Assembly: GCF_949628265.1 (NCBI RefSeq)
Contig: NC_088789.1
Coordinates: 33,721,883-33,785,882 of the forward strand
Direction of reading: 5' to 3'
Origin: Cloeon dipterum
Taxonomy: Eukaryota > Arthropoda > Insecta > Ephemeroptera > Baetidae
Length of the DNA: 64,000 nucleotides
Shown: positions 45,847 through 57,723 of the stretch, in pieces
How positions within the stretch are numbered: the stretch's first letter is position 1
Layout: each line of letters begins with the position of its first letter
Notes under the pieces: generated by a model
The model's database searches: none
Told to the model about the DNA's origin: nothing
The model's input: only the letters and a program-made list of their open reading frames with translations
Translations under genes and position numbers: made by a program

Positions 45847-48800
45847 TTACTCGCAGATAAACCGCGCTACGCTCGTAACATCTTCTGAAAAATCAGGGTA
45901 CCCTTCTCCAGCTGCGACTTTTCTCCTGACGTTGGTCTTGGCATCAATTATATAAAAATCATAGGCCAAAATAAAATTATGTGACCTTAAATACGTCGGA
46001 GTGCATTTGTGTTTTTCATCGGCAGAATTATACATATCATTTGTCAAAACGGTACGGCTGCGACACCAAACCTCGTGCGTTTGGTTGATGAATTCTGTTT
46101 CGCCCACGAACATACTAGGGGTGCCACCTGCGAAAATTCATGCATTTAGTTTTTTTCTTTGTCAAATCAAAGATGGTTCAACTATTTAACGCGAAGCAAA
46201 AATTTAAAATCAGTAGAAACACTAATAATGGTGCCTCTTTATTCTTTTATTTAAATTTTAAAGAAATATATAACAATTGAAAACGTGTACCATAGTAATT
46301 GGTAAGAAGTCGGAGATCAGCACTTGTCTGAGGTTCTACGAGATGCATTCCACGTTCGCAGCAACCAGTGTAGGCTTGAGACGCAGTCTAATATTGCAAC
46401 AGAATTAAATTCATCTGCCGAATATGCTGAATATATGTATATACTGGATTTGAGGCTATATGGGATCCAAAAAATTTCCTCTTTCCAACAGTCGCAAAGC
46501 TCCCAACTGAGTCTATATTTGTGATAAGTAAAAAATTATTTTTCCCCATTAAAACCCCATTTATTTATATAACTGAGAACCGAAATAAGTTAGTAATTTT
46601 TCCAATCAAAAATGTTTTGTGAAGTGCGAGCAGACTGAGCAGAGCGAGGCGCAAAGGCACGCACGATGAAATAAAAGGGTTGACGCTTGCGCAGCAGCAA
46701 CCAAAATTTTATGCTTTGCTTTGCCTTTCTGCTGGCATACGTCGCTAAACATTTTTCGATGGGAAAACCTCAGGAATCAATTGGAATACACGAAATTGTA
46801 GTGTCAGTTGATCTTTAAAGATAAATTACCTGTCCCATTTATATTCAATAGGTCGATTAGAGTTTGCTAAAATTTACAGAAAATCATAATTACGCATGCA
46901 CTGACGAAACCAACAGATAAATTTACGTTTTTAACGCACGGAAGAGAGTTCGAAAGCCAACAGGTTCGGCGGAAATAAACACAAGGAGTCGGTGGGTACA
47001 GCTTTTAGGAGAAAGAATTAAAATCCTTCAATTACGATTTTTAAATCAAACCATTGTAGAGTTATCGTAGTTATTTTTTATGATTTTTGAGACCAAATCA
47101 GGTGCTTTTTCCTGGCCACACTTGTAAGTTTCGTGAGCAATCACACACTCGTCGTCAGATTCTATTTTAAAAATGAATTTCTGGCAAGTAATTGAAAAAA
47201 AACATACCTATTCCACTGCATTGATCATAGGCCGCAAATCCCGTCTCCAATTTCGTGGGTTCCTCCTGGGACACGAGTTCTATTTGTCGAAGCGTTGCTA
47301 TGGCGTCCAATCCTCCAATGCCAAACTTACAAGAACAATAATGATTTTGAGTCTGTTTTTTTTTTTATTAAAATTTAAATGTTGATTTTAATTAAAAAAG
47401 GGAAGAAATTTGTGTAAACTTTTTTCTTTAAATTATTATGACTTATAATACCATTCCTATTTCCACTCCAACACATTTCAAGAAGCACTAAAATGCATAT
47501 TTTACATATCATGAAATGTAAGAAATATATGAATTTCCAACCAACCTTCAAATTTTGCGATATAGTTGCCTTAAGGAAAGAGCTCACGTTCATTAGAAGA
47601 TCGATTTGTTCTGAACGAAATTTTATTTCCGTTTAGTCATTCTCAGCATCATGTTTTTTAGGGAGTTTACCAATTGTGATATCCCAGATTTCTGCACATT
47701 CGGTCTGCATGGCCCTTCGGAAGGTAGCCTTCTTCCTCACTTCGCAGAGGAAACTCTTCTTTTGGGCACAGTCATCGGTGGCCAGCAACACGGATCCATT
47801 CCTCACTTCGAGATAAACGCAGTCCAGACCGGGTTTCGGGTGTCCCTCCTTCCACTTGACCTCAGGGTGGACGAAGTCCAGGCTCAGGGTGCACCAGCGG
47901 AAGTTTGAATCGCACCCCAGATCGGTGCCGGAGAGCCAGTAGTCTCCAAAGGTCTCCGGAGCATACACTTGAGTTGATATTTAATTAAACTTTATTTCGT
48001 CACTCTCGTCATGTCTAAATCGTACTTGAGACAATTTTGGAAAAGCAACTCGTCTTCCCAACCGATTCCATTGAGGCCAGAGTCAGACCAATATCGCAGC
48101 AACTGTCACGGGCGACTGTCCAGTTTGACTTTTTATCATTTTTATTAAAAATCGATGAAAAGTTTGTTCGACATCTTACCAATTTTAATGTGTACGTCAG
48201 AAAGTTGCGTCCACATCCATCGTACCAATTTCCATATGAGAAAAAGTCTGGAAAATAATTTTTTTTGTTTTTTTGTTTTGCCTGAAAAGCGAATTATATA
48301 CTCCGTAACATAGAGTCGGTATCAAAGAGGTAGTCCTAGGTTTTAAATAACATGTCACATAATTATGTCGATTATTCATCTCTAAATTAGAATTTACTTT
48401 TCTTTTGCAGATCTCCATGGGGCAGGAAGCAACGCAAGGCTTCGCGGTGGTTTTCAATGCACTCTAAAATTCCAAATCATATGGTTGTGATCTTTTAAAA
48501 TTAAAGCTGTACCTTGCACGCGAATATATATTTATTTGCGCAATTGCGGTCGGTTAAGATGGTGCCCGTTCTATTCAAAGTAAAGCGGAAATGCACGCAG
48601 TTCTCATTCCCTCCATTGTTGTCCGGCTGGCGGTTTTCCCAAACAAACCCTTTGCGAAAACTGTTGGTCCATTTGGCTCGCACCACGACCACTGGTTCTC
48701 AGGCGCACCCTTCCACGTGCCACTGGTCCAGTAGTTGAAATTCGCAGTCCAGTTAGCTGAAATTTAATGTTCCATATAGTTCATTTTTTAATTAAAAGTG

Positions 48801-51762
48801 ACCAACAACCTTTATTTGTGCTGGCCAAGGCAGTAAGGCCCAATTGCTCGGCTGCGTTGTCGATATTCAGCGCCTCCATTCCCAAAGAGCAACACTGCCG
48901 GTAAGTGTCCATCCACGCCATCTGGGTAGCAAAAGAATTATGCTCTGGTATGTTGCGAGTTTCGGATACAAACTGTGGCTTGTTCCCCAAGAGATACGTG
49001 TAGTTGCCGATGTCAACCCAAAATCCATACGATTTTTTATCTAAATAATTAAATTTTCGCATTTTATCATCCTTCTAATTAAATAGATACCTTTCAATTT
49101 TCCTGAGGAATCGAACAAGGTTTCCTGAATTGGTTTGGTCTTAATTTAGTGAACATAGATTTATAATTATTCGAACGTCTCGGATGCAGAGCTTTGAACA
49201 GTCGACGGAATACTGGCAGATGAACGGCAGGGCGTCATCGCACTTTCTGTGCACCAGGCCCTGTTTCGAGGAATTTGTGGATATAGAAACGGCCAAACAT
49301 CGTTCCGTGGCAGAAGGGATCGCGTTTTTAGGCGGCAACCACATTTTTTCCGATTCTATCAGTTTTTCCGACATATTGAAACCCGTGGAGCACCAAGCGT
49401 ACTTTTTCTCCACATTGCAATTTTCATCTTCGTTTGAGCCGCTCGTCCAGTACGTTTTGGCTTGATTAAGAGTATTAATATTGTTTAAGTACACAACAAA
49501 AGTTTGAGTTAAAACCTTCAAAATTATTCATGCATTCCAATCCCTCGGTAGAGGTCACTGTCAGAAGAATCATATTTAGCGCCTTGCATCGCAATGCTGC
49601 TTCGTTTCTCGTAGCCTATTTAATATTTCAATATTTTCCAGATTTTTAACTACAAAATCTTACTGTAGAGTAAGAAACAAAATAGTCCAAGCCACAATTT
49701 GACTTTTTCTTCGTTCCATTGGCTAAATTTTATTAATAATTATACTTCGTTTGTAATTTGCTAAAAATTCTTACTTTGCGTTGTTCCTGGGGTTGGATTA
49801 TTCTAAATTAAAGAAATAAATTAAAGTTAACATTTTTCATGGTGGTGAGGTTCAAATTTGGTAAGGAAGTCAATTCAATCGGGACGAAATTTCATCTTAA
49901 CTTTCCAAAAATACGCGAGAGTATTAATTACAGTTACTTTTTTATCTTTATAACTAGCGTAATTAACACCACTCACGCAATCTTGTGCTTTGATTGGAAA
50001 TGGCAGCAACACACTAAAAATACACTTAAAAATGTATCTATCTATATCTATCGCTGTGTCGCTGCCATCTCGACTTAGTAGCATAATAGCTGCGTTGAGA
50101 CCAAAAATCTCCGTGCAGTAATGAATTTTATGATTCGTCATGTCGAGTAAATCAGCCACTTAACCTAATCGATCCTCAGGAGTGGATTTTTGACGGCACA
50201 AAACACGAATAAAGAATATAACATGCCGCGAGAAAACTGTTGTATGCTTCACAAGATAAACGGCATGGAATTGGCTGTAATATTCAAGTTAAATAAATTT
50301 CCGTTAATGGTTTTATAGGAAGCAATTACGATGCGCAGTATTTTCCTATATTAAGAATTTTATTAAAGCTGTAGTTGTGGGCTGCGTGTGTGGACTGCGA
50401 CTTGTGGTAGATGGGACGACATCGGAAATGTGTAGACTGGGCTGCGTGGCTGAATGTGTAGTGGTAATGAGGCTCGGAGAGTGGGACGGATTAAAGACTC
50501 GGGACGCGTCCGAGTGGGTTCGTCAGGGACTTCGGTGAAGCGTGGCGCAGCATCCGAAGTGTGGTACCGCTTAAGCCCAGGCGTGCGATCAACAACATCG
50601 GGGACGGAAGCTACATCGTCCTGCTGCGATGGCGATCTTTACGTCTTACAGGGTCCTCGTCCAGTTTGTCCTCAGGGTTGGTCCGGTCGTCTAGGCTGCT
50701 GCAGGAATTCTCTCTCTTTTGAATTGAGTCGCGTCGGTTTATATATGCTCGTCAAACAATGTGATTTGTCTGTTGTGTGAATTTGTGTGTTGCAGAATGG
50801 TCATTGTTTGACGGAATGTAGGTACCCTACAGTTTGAATAAATTTGAAAACGGACTGTGGTTGTTGTTTTTTCTGTTGTCGTCGTCGTGGGTGTAGTTTT
50901 CGTCGTCACCGTGGGTGTAGTTGTTGTCATCGTTTGCGAAATTGTCGATGATATTAAAGTTACAACTTTTGATGAAATTGCATCGATTGCAGTCGTCTTC
51001 TGGGAGACCTGCGAAGAGGGAAAGGCCGCATCGGTCGTAGGATTCGGTAATTTGGGGCCATCTTGCACAACCGGCATTTCGGTCGCTTTGGTCGTGACGT
51101 CAGTTTTAAGGTCAGTTGTGGCCTCATTTGGAACGTCAGGTGGAACATTTATCACATCAAGGGAGCTAGGACTGGAATCGTGACCTGATTTTTGGACCGC
51201 TATGGGCATGAATTTTTATTCGAATTTTTATTTTACTCGGAATAGTGATGGCTTCCGTTGGTGCTGCTGATGATGATTCACCAGCAGCGCTTCCTGTCAT
51301 CATGGCTGCCGTCGTTGCCGTTGGCAACGCTGACGTAGTTGTTAGCTTGCTAGTGGTCTTTTATAAAACGTAATTAAATTATGATTTCAAGTTTCTACTT
51401 TAAAGCATATACCATGCTGGTAGGATTTGTCTTTTTTACAGTTACATTTGCGGGTGGCAGACATTTTTTAAAGCCGCAACACAGAATTATATGTTTTCTT
51501 CGCAAATTGTTTTGTACATGAATTTTGGGGATATTCTTCGGACCTGATTCAAATAGAAATTGCATTTATTCTTTTTCAAAACTTAATTTACCATAATTCT
51601 GATTGTTAATTGTGATCTTGATGGATTTTATTTTGTGTCCCTATATAAGTCATTTCAGTCGAAACTTAACCACGGAAATAATTATGTACTCACTCGATTT
51701 TGTGCATGCCCTATTGTCTGAAGAATCACAATCACAAGCAACGTCCAGAAACAGAAATTCAT
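45847..51762 (-). pseudogene. copy E: mucin-CTLD3-OBP-CTLD gene with frameshift in CTLD2
   Basis: Exons in order: 51762-51694, 51640-51592, 51543-51413, 51357-51237, 51184-50856, 49802-49775, 49722-49664, 49615-49516, 49460-49177, 49124-49091, 49040-48810 (fused), 48756-48513, 48463-48398, 48335-48302, 48247-48180, 48128-48026, 47967-47671, 47610-47546, 47487-47452, 47325-47208, 47161-47052, 47001-46927, 46866-46830, 46512-46445, 46387-46291, 46127-45847. Where the others have intron 11, E reads open for 54 nt; a CA inserted at the donor would shift frame if spliced. The next exon is 244 nt instead of 245: one base is lost at AAAGGGTTTGTTTGGG, so the frame fails just before the QPD motif. The rest is open, ending two residues earlier than the others. 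It is either a young pseudogene or has a single-base sequence error. Confidence 0.8.
50317..50845. repeat. insertion in intron 5 of copy E, unidentified
   Basis: About 0.5 kb not found in intron 5 of the other copies separates the conserved intron sequence from the stem exon. It is G/T-rich, begins near GGAAGCAATTACG and contains an inverted pair CGTCAAACAATG (50752-50763) and CATTGTTTGACG (50803-50814). It ends near a GTAGGTACCCTAC palindrome. No target duplication or open frame could be defined. It is probably a fragment of a transposable element. Confidence 0.4.
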
Positions 51763-51853
51763 GTTGCTCTCCGCGCATTGAAGGTTTTTTCCGAACTGAA
51801 ATCGTTATAATATTTTTGCTCGGCAGTGAGTGCGACCATACTTTTTCGAATTC

Positions 51854-51875
51854 AGTGACGTCCTATCCTGTTTCC
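51854..51875 (-). promoter_or_regulatory. conserved upstream element of copy E (CRE-like)
   Basis: On the minus strand it reads GGAAACAGGA then TAGGACGTCACT, about 95 bp upstream of the copy E start, with a TTATAGAGCG string at about 51904-51913. Confidence 0.4.
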
Positions 51876-52159
51876 CCTGAAAAATAAATAATTTTATTAA
51901 TTTCGCTCTATAACTCTTCACATTTGAAAATGCGATGGTTGATTTTTCGATTTTCAGCGCAGTACGTCGTCAAAATTTTCAGCACTGCCATTAAATGTTG
52001 TGCAGTTTGTACATATTATTTCGTACTTGAAACAGTTTATGAGTAAAGCATCATCTTTTAAGAATAAATGAAAATTACACAAAAAGTATACATATTGTCT
52101 TCTTTCTTGACATAGTCTCAGTTCTCAACTAAATTAATTTCGGATATTTTTTTATAATA

Positions 52160-52350
52160 CAGAAATTTCTAGCTCTCTCTTTGCTACTGACATCCGTTGC
52201 CGAGGAACCGTCCCCGTGAGCAGTGCAGAGCGCTTTCCAGCCCGCGTTCGTTTTACCAGGAAAAACAAAGGCCTCGCTGGCGTACATTATTCTCGGGAAA
52301 TTGTTCAGTTGCTGTTTGACGTCATCCTTAATGTAGCTTTCGTATTTTGG
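52160..52350 (-). promoter_or_regulatory. conserved distal 5' block of copy E
   Basis: It matches the blocks upstream of B, C, D and F. The STAT-like element here has a four-base spacer, TTCTCGGGAA (52290-52299). Confidence 0.3.
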
Positions 52351-52739
52351 TGAAGAGGCGCTTTTTCCAATTACGTGTGTGGATCTTTCGAATTTTCTTT
52401 TAATTTCCTTGCCAAAATGTGTACATAATAGTAATTAAATTAAATAACTCTGAATAAAACCTAAATTTTGATTTATTTTACCATTAATTTATACATACTA
52501 AGATTATATGCAACTCACAAAAAATTTCTGATTATTTTAAGTTAAAATATTTCAAATATTCATGTTTTTTTAATATTTTTATGGAAAACAGGAGACATTT
52601 GTCAATTATTTAATAACTTTCCTATCAGGTGAGCCTCAAATGAAAGTTATAATAAACTTCTGGCATTTTTGCATGAGAAAAGCTCTCCGTCAACAAATTG
52701 GGGGCAAAGTTTTTAATTTTAACTGCGCATTTTTATCTT

Positions 52740-53310
52740 GAGAGCCTTCGCTCTGGCCGATTTGTTCAGTCACTGCGGCTTCTCTCCGCACAGTCACTCC
52801 GAAACGACACAACTGAAAATATTCATAAAAAGGTGTCATCAATTTTAAAATTAAAACTTTTTTCTTCTCCCAGGTGAATACAAGCCAAGCGCAACAACAA
52901 AATTTAGATAATTTTTATTAATAAAAAATCCTGCTTTAAAATTTTATAGTTGAAATTATAGCACAACCCTGATGATCCGTGGCGATTCTTTGAGATAATT
53001 CTTGATTTTTTTTCTGAATTTGTTTTTTAATGTCGATGATTTATTCAAATTAAAACGCAGTGTGTATTCTCTCGTAAATTCTTTCGTAAATTTCAGTGGA
53101 TGTAAATTAACAAATAAAATCTTTTTAATTGTTTCATTGACCTTCACCTACAAACACACACTCTCCAATGATGAATGCATTTTTTTAAGTAACTCGCGGC
53201 GCAAGGTCATCGCTAAATCAGCGCTTCTGCCACAACAAAAGCTCTAATAATCCGTCATCAACATCCTGCTCTCGTTTTGCCGTGTCTGACTATTTATTTT
53301 ACTCACCAGT
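52740..53310 (+). pseudogene. yellow-like gene reduced to its two flanks
   Basis: 52740-52835 matches the 5' flank of the 24214 gene (CAGTCACTGCGGCTTCTCT, CACTCCGAAACG). From 52872 the sequence is the extreme 3' end and 3' flank of the same gene (GGTGAATACAAGCCAAGCGC, then CACAACCCTGATGATCC). The entire coding body between them is missing. It is a deletion remnant of a former gene copy just upstream of the intact 53741 gene. Confidence 0.6.
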
Positions 53311-53740
53311 CAACAAGCCGATCCACAAATTAGAATTTATAGAAATAAATAATAAAAAATTTGTAGCTAGAAAAGAGTCACGCAATCAGGTCTGGTTAAT
53401 TATCAGCTTTTCTTTTATTTTCTCTTCTTGGCTGCGATACACAGGCGCTTGCAGACGAGCGTTAAAGCCTTAATTAAAAATAATTTGAATTTCAACAGCT
53501 TAAAAATAGTACAATTCAAGAAAACATTAATTAAACAGAATTTTGTAATCAATTAAATGGTTAAATTTGTATGTCAAAGCACTGCGCAGCATAGATAAAA
53601 CCAAATATTTTGCTTTTGATTTCATGAAGCATTTAATTTTTATCACTCTTCCGACAGTCGTCGCACTGACGAGCGTTCAAAAGAAGGTAAATAATTATTT
53701 ATTTTAACCCTTTCTAAACCTAAACCAATTTTTCCGGAAG

Positions 53741-55417
53741 ATGAATCAATTTTCACTGCTATTTTGCGCGGTGCTAATGCTGCCGTTTGCCATTTCGCAT
53801 GACTTCCGGGTCGTCTGCAAGTGGGAAAGGGTGGTTTTCGAGCTGCCGCACGGCGACGAAGCCTCCCCAAACTCACCCCTTGTGCCCACGAGCATCGCTG
53901 TGGACGGGGAAAGGGTGTTCATGGGCCTCGAGAACGCTGGCATGACCGTGCCAGCCACCCTCGTCACCTTCAACCTCCCCTACGACCACGACGCCAGTGA
54001 CACCACCCCCACCGCACCCAAACTTCAACCCTATCCCTCCATGGAAATGCAGGTTAATTTTTTAAATGTGTTAATTATGAATTTTCATCATGGAACCTAA
54101 TTAAAATTAATTAATTTATCAGGGTGAATCGAGGAAGGCCCTGAAAAACGTCCAGGCGCTGCAGGTGGACACGCTCTGCTGCCTTTGGGTGCTGGACAGC
54201 GGCAGGTGGGACGACCCTGAAAACGCCAGGGGAAAGGTGCTGGTGTTCAACCTGAGGAACGACCAATCGTTCACCTACGAGTTCCCCGACTCGGTCTGGA
54301 AGGGTGGCTTCAGCTTCCTGGCGGACATGGTGCTCGACAGGACACCCGACGACCTGCTTGTGTACGTGGCCGACGCGTCCGGCGCCCTCATCGTCTTGAG
54401 TGCGATCAAAAACAGGGCGTGGCGGGTCCAGCACCAGGCCATGAGCGCCTCCAACATGTTCTCGGCAGATGGCGTCACTACGCTCGCCCTCTCGCCGCGT
54501 CGCAAAAGAAATTTGCTCTATTTCAGCAGGAGAAGCTCCAAAGTAAGTGTTTGGCGGTCGTTAAATTTAAAAATTTCCCGCCAAAACTTAAAGTACACGA
54601 AAATTAACCATCAAATCGAAAAAAGACCGTCTTTGACGAATTTTCTGAGCATACTAATCGATTCTTGAGGGTCGAATTAGTTAAATTGGATTTTTTTCCG
54701 ACCATGGCGTGCTAACGTGTTTCCCGCCAAAACAATATGAATCTACTTGCGAGAACTGTGCATGCGCTAGAGCTGGTTTGAGCCATTGCAGAGAAACCGC
54801 CTGTGCGAATGACTTCTTCGTCAGATCCAGCCAGCTCTGACGCATGCGCACTTCTCGCATTTATATTGTTTTGGCGGGAAATAAAATTCGCACGTCACGC
54901 TGCACCTTTTTAACGGAAAAAATATCAAATTAACCTAATTCGACCCTCAGGAATCGATTGGTGGGCTCAGAAACCTTGTCAATGACGGACTTTATCACAA
55001 AAATATTATTTTTAGGAATTTCTGGCAGTGCCTGTGTCCGAGCTGCGGTCTAAAAGCGAAAATTTGACAGTGACAGAAATTAGCAAATTTCCATCAAGCG
55101 TGTGGAGAATGGCCGTGGACAGCAAGGGAATCACGTACTTCCATCTGCGCGCTAAAACGGTTGTCGACTCCTGGGACTCGTTGAATGATGCGTTCTCCTT
55201 CAGGGAAAACCCAGTTTACCAGGTGGTTTTATGGTTTCTTTTAAAATAATTTTATTTATCTTCCTTTATTTTTAAGAACAAAAACCTAAGCAATTTCCCG
55301 TACATCACGTTTTCGTTTGACAAGTTGGAAAACCTCTGGTTGCTGGTGAAGGAGGACAAGGACTTCAAATTAGTCAGGGCAGCGATCGGAGCAAAGTCCT
55401 ACCTTTATGACGATTAA
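53741..55417 (+). CDS. Yellow/MRJP-family secreted protein (359 aa)
   Basis: Exons 53741-54052, 54123-54542, 55016-55222 and 55277-55417 join in phase 0. A signal peptide is followed by Yellow-family features: FRVVCKWERVVFELP, an IAVDGERVFMGL strand near residue 52, CLWVLDSGR near 124, VYVADASGALIVLS near 188, ADGVTTLALSP, AVDSKGITYF and a final ENLWLLVKED. It is quite diverged from the 24214 gene, so the two are old paralogues. AATAAA at 55424-55429 lies close after the stop. Intron 2 carries the long inverted repeat also seen at 45189. Function within the family cannot be assigned. Confidence 0.87.
54625..54993. repeat. long inverted repeat in yellow intron 2
   Basis: Arms with TTTGACGAATTTTCTGAGC on the left and GGGCTCAGAAACCTTGTCAA on the right are imperfect complements, with CCCGCCAAAACAATAT and its inverse inside. 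It is the same element as at 45189-45566. Confidence 0.6.
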
Positions 55418-55429
55418 ATTAAAAATAAA

Positions 55430-56249
55430 AATTCTCGTGCTTGAAGTGCGACACATAAAACTATTTTATTTAAAAAGAACGACACAATTTTTCTTAAAAT
55501 GTCATTTGAAATAATTTGAAAAACTTATGCAAGCATGTGTTCATGTTCACAGAAGATGCGCAGGTTGCATACCATTTGCTAAAGTGGATAAACATGTAGC
55601 GGCGCGGACAGCGGGCCGGTAGGAAGAATGATTGTGTAGAGCAATGTGTGGTTGCGGTAGATTCCCAAAAAGCCGCAAATCTCGAAAAACAAAATTTTCC
55701 TAATTCAATGTGAATGTTTTTGTATTGCTAATTTATGCAATGCAATGCACAAAAGTTCAGAATTGTTAAAATTAGCACTAAAATAACAATATAAATTTGC
55801 ATGCCAACATCGTCAAAGTTTTCAAGGAAGACAAAAGAATGGATGTACAATAAATTCAGTGCGCATAACAGCTGTTAGTGGATAAATTGAAAGTGTCTCA
55901 AGTGGCGTTATTTTAAAATTTCGTGAAATTTTCTTCGAAAAATAAATGAAATGACATTTTACATTTTTGTTTTTAGCTCAACCATATCTCATAGGTTTTA
56001 ACTAACAGAACTGCAAATAAAAACTACCCACCGTGAGACTTGTCTTGATCTCGACTAACCAGCTAAAGTTTTTAGGGGGTGCTTACCCCCATCACCTTTC
56101 AACCTCATTGTTAAATTATGAAAAAAATCATTATGCTTCCACTGGGATTCAAAATATCTAAAAGCTCTTTCAAAATAACCACCCCGTCCACTCATTAAAA
56201 TTTGATATGAAAATTTAGTGCCCAACCACTAGTACAAAAATGCGAAATC
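55430..56249. other. intergenic between the yellow gene and copy F
   Basis: This holds the yellow 3' flank, part of which is found inverted at about 33260-33365. Reverse-oriented foldback-family sequence lies at about 55975-56120 (AAAACTACCCACCGTGAGAC). No gene is seen. Confidence 0.4.
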
Positions 56250-56410
56250 TGTGGCAATATATATTGACGTCAAACAGAGTATCCGAACAATTTTCCGAGA
56301 AAAATAATTTACGCCAGCGAGGCCTCATTTTCCGGTATAACCATATTGCAGACCGGGGACGGTCCTTCGCCAACGGATGTCAGCAGCGCAGAGAAGCAGC
56401 TAGAACTTTC
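56250..56410 (+). promoter_or_regulatory. conserved distal 5' block of copy F
   Basis: It contains TTCCGAGAA at 56293-56301, ACGCCAGCGAGGCC and CCAACGGATGTCAGC, as upstream of copies B-E, about 400-560 bp from the start. Confidence 0.35.
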
Positions 56411-56708
56411 TGTATCATTGTAAAATCATGCCCAATCATTGATGTTGTAAATCGCAAGTTGAGAACTAAATCCATGTCAATTAAGTAGACATGGCTGACT
56501 GAGTGTATATTTTTACAAGATGGTAACAATTATTCATTAAAAGTGCATTTTAGTTTTATGTTATTGAATGTATTGTAAGAAATATAAATACTATAGAAAC
56601 TGCATAAAAAATTAAAAGGCGCAATATATGTTGCAGAAAAAGATATACTGACAACTGCGCTGAAAATCGAAAAATCACCCAATAATGGTAAAATATTTAT
56701 TTGAAAGA

Positions 56709-56729
56709 GGAAACAGGATTGACGTCACT
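56709..56729 (+). promoter_or_regulatory. conserved upstream element of copy F (full CRE palindrome)
   Basis: GGAAACAGGATTGACGTCAC lies about 80 bp upstream of the start. Here the element contains the complete TGACGTCA palindrome. Confidence 0.4.
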
Positions 56730-57715
56730 ATGGGCCTGGTTTCTCTCTGCCGAGCCACAACTCACTATAATTTAGTTTAGAAAAAGCCACCAAAGCGGCA
56801 ATAGCAATGAATTTGGGTTTCTGGACGTTGCTCGCGATTTTGGCTCTTCAAACACTCGGGCATGTAAAAAAACAAGTAAGTACATTGCATAATTATTGAT
56901 TCGTATAGATTTTTGATTTAAATGGCCTCTGATAGGGAAACAAAATTAAAACCATCAAAATCACATATAACAAACAGGGCTATGGTAGGTTTTAATAAAA
57001 AAGAAAGAGCAAATTTAATTTCAAGTATAGGTCCTATTAAAATCCCAAAATATCTTCTTCAAAACAAATATCGAAGAAATTATATCGTTACGTGCTGCGG
57101 ATTTAAGAAATGTTTGGCAAATGGAAAAAAGAATACAACAATCAGTAGCATGGTATTATATGCATTAAATTTTTAACTTGGTATCGTAATTAAATTGCGT
57201 TTGAACAAAGACCACTAGCGAACTCACAGAAACGCCCACATTGCAATCGGCGGCCATAGCAGCAGGAAGCTCTGACGGAGAGTCACCATCAGCAGCACCA
57301 ACGGAAGCCATCACAATTCCGAGTAAAATGCATATTGCGAATTAAAATTTATGCTCAAGCGGACGAAAAATCAGGCCACGATTCCAGTCCTAGCCCCCTT
57401 GATGAGACAAATGTTCCAACTGACGTTCCGAATGAGGCCACAACTGACCTTAAAACTGACGTCACGACCAAAGTGACCTTCTCGGTGCAAGGTGGCACCA
57501 AATTACTTACTCCTTCACCCGATGCGGCCTTTCCATCCACGCAGGTTTTCCAGAAGACAACTGCAATCGACGCGATTTCATCAAAATTTGCAACTGCTAT
57601 AACATCATCAACATCTTTGCGAACGATGACAACCACCGCGCCCTCTATCACGACAATTACTACGCCCTCTATGATCACAAAAACAACGCCCAGTTTAACA
57701 ACAACTATGCCCGCG

Positions 57716-57723
57716 GTGACGAC
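57716..57723. repeat. hAT target-site duplication, left
   Basis: GTGACGAC immediately before the element; an identical copy follows it at 59083-59090. Confidence 0.85.

Noticed and set aside
50340-50830. Solo LTR (TGTAG start, CTACA end)
   Set aside because: The TG/CA ends are present but no matching target duplication flanks them, and the start does not coincide with the edge of the insertion.
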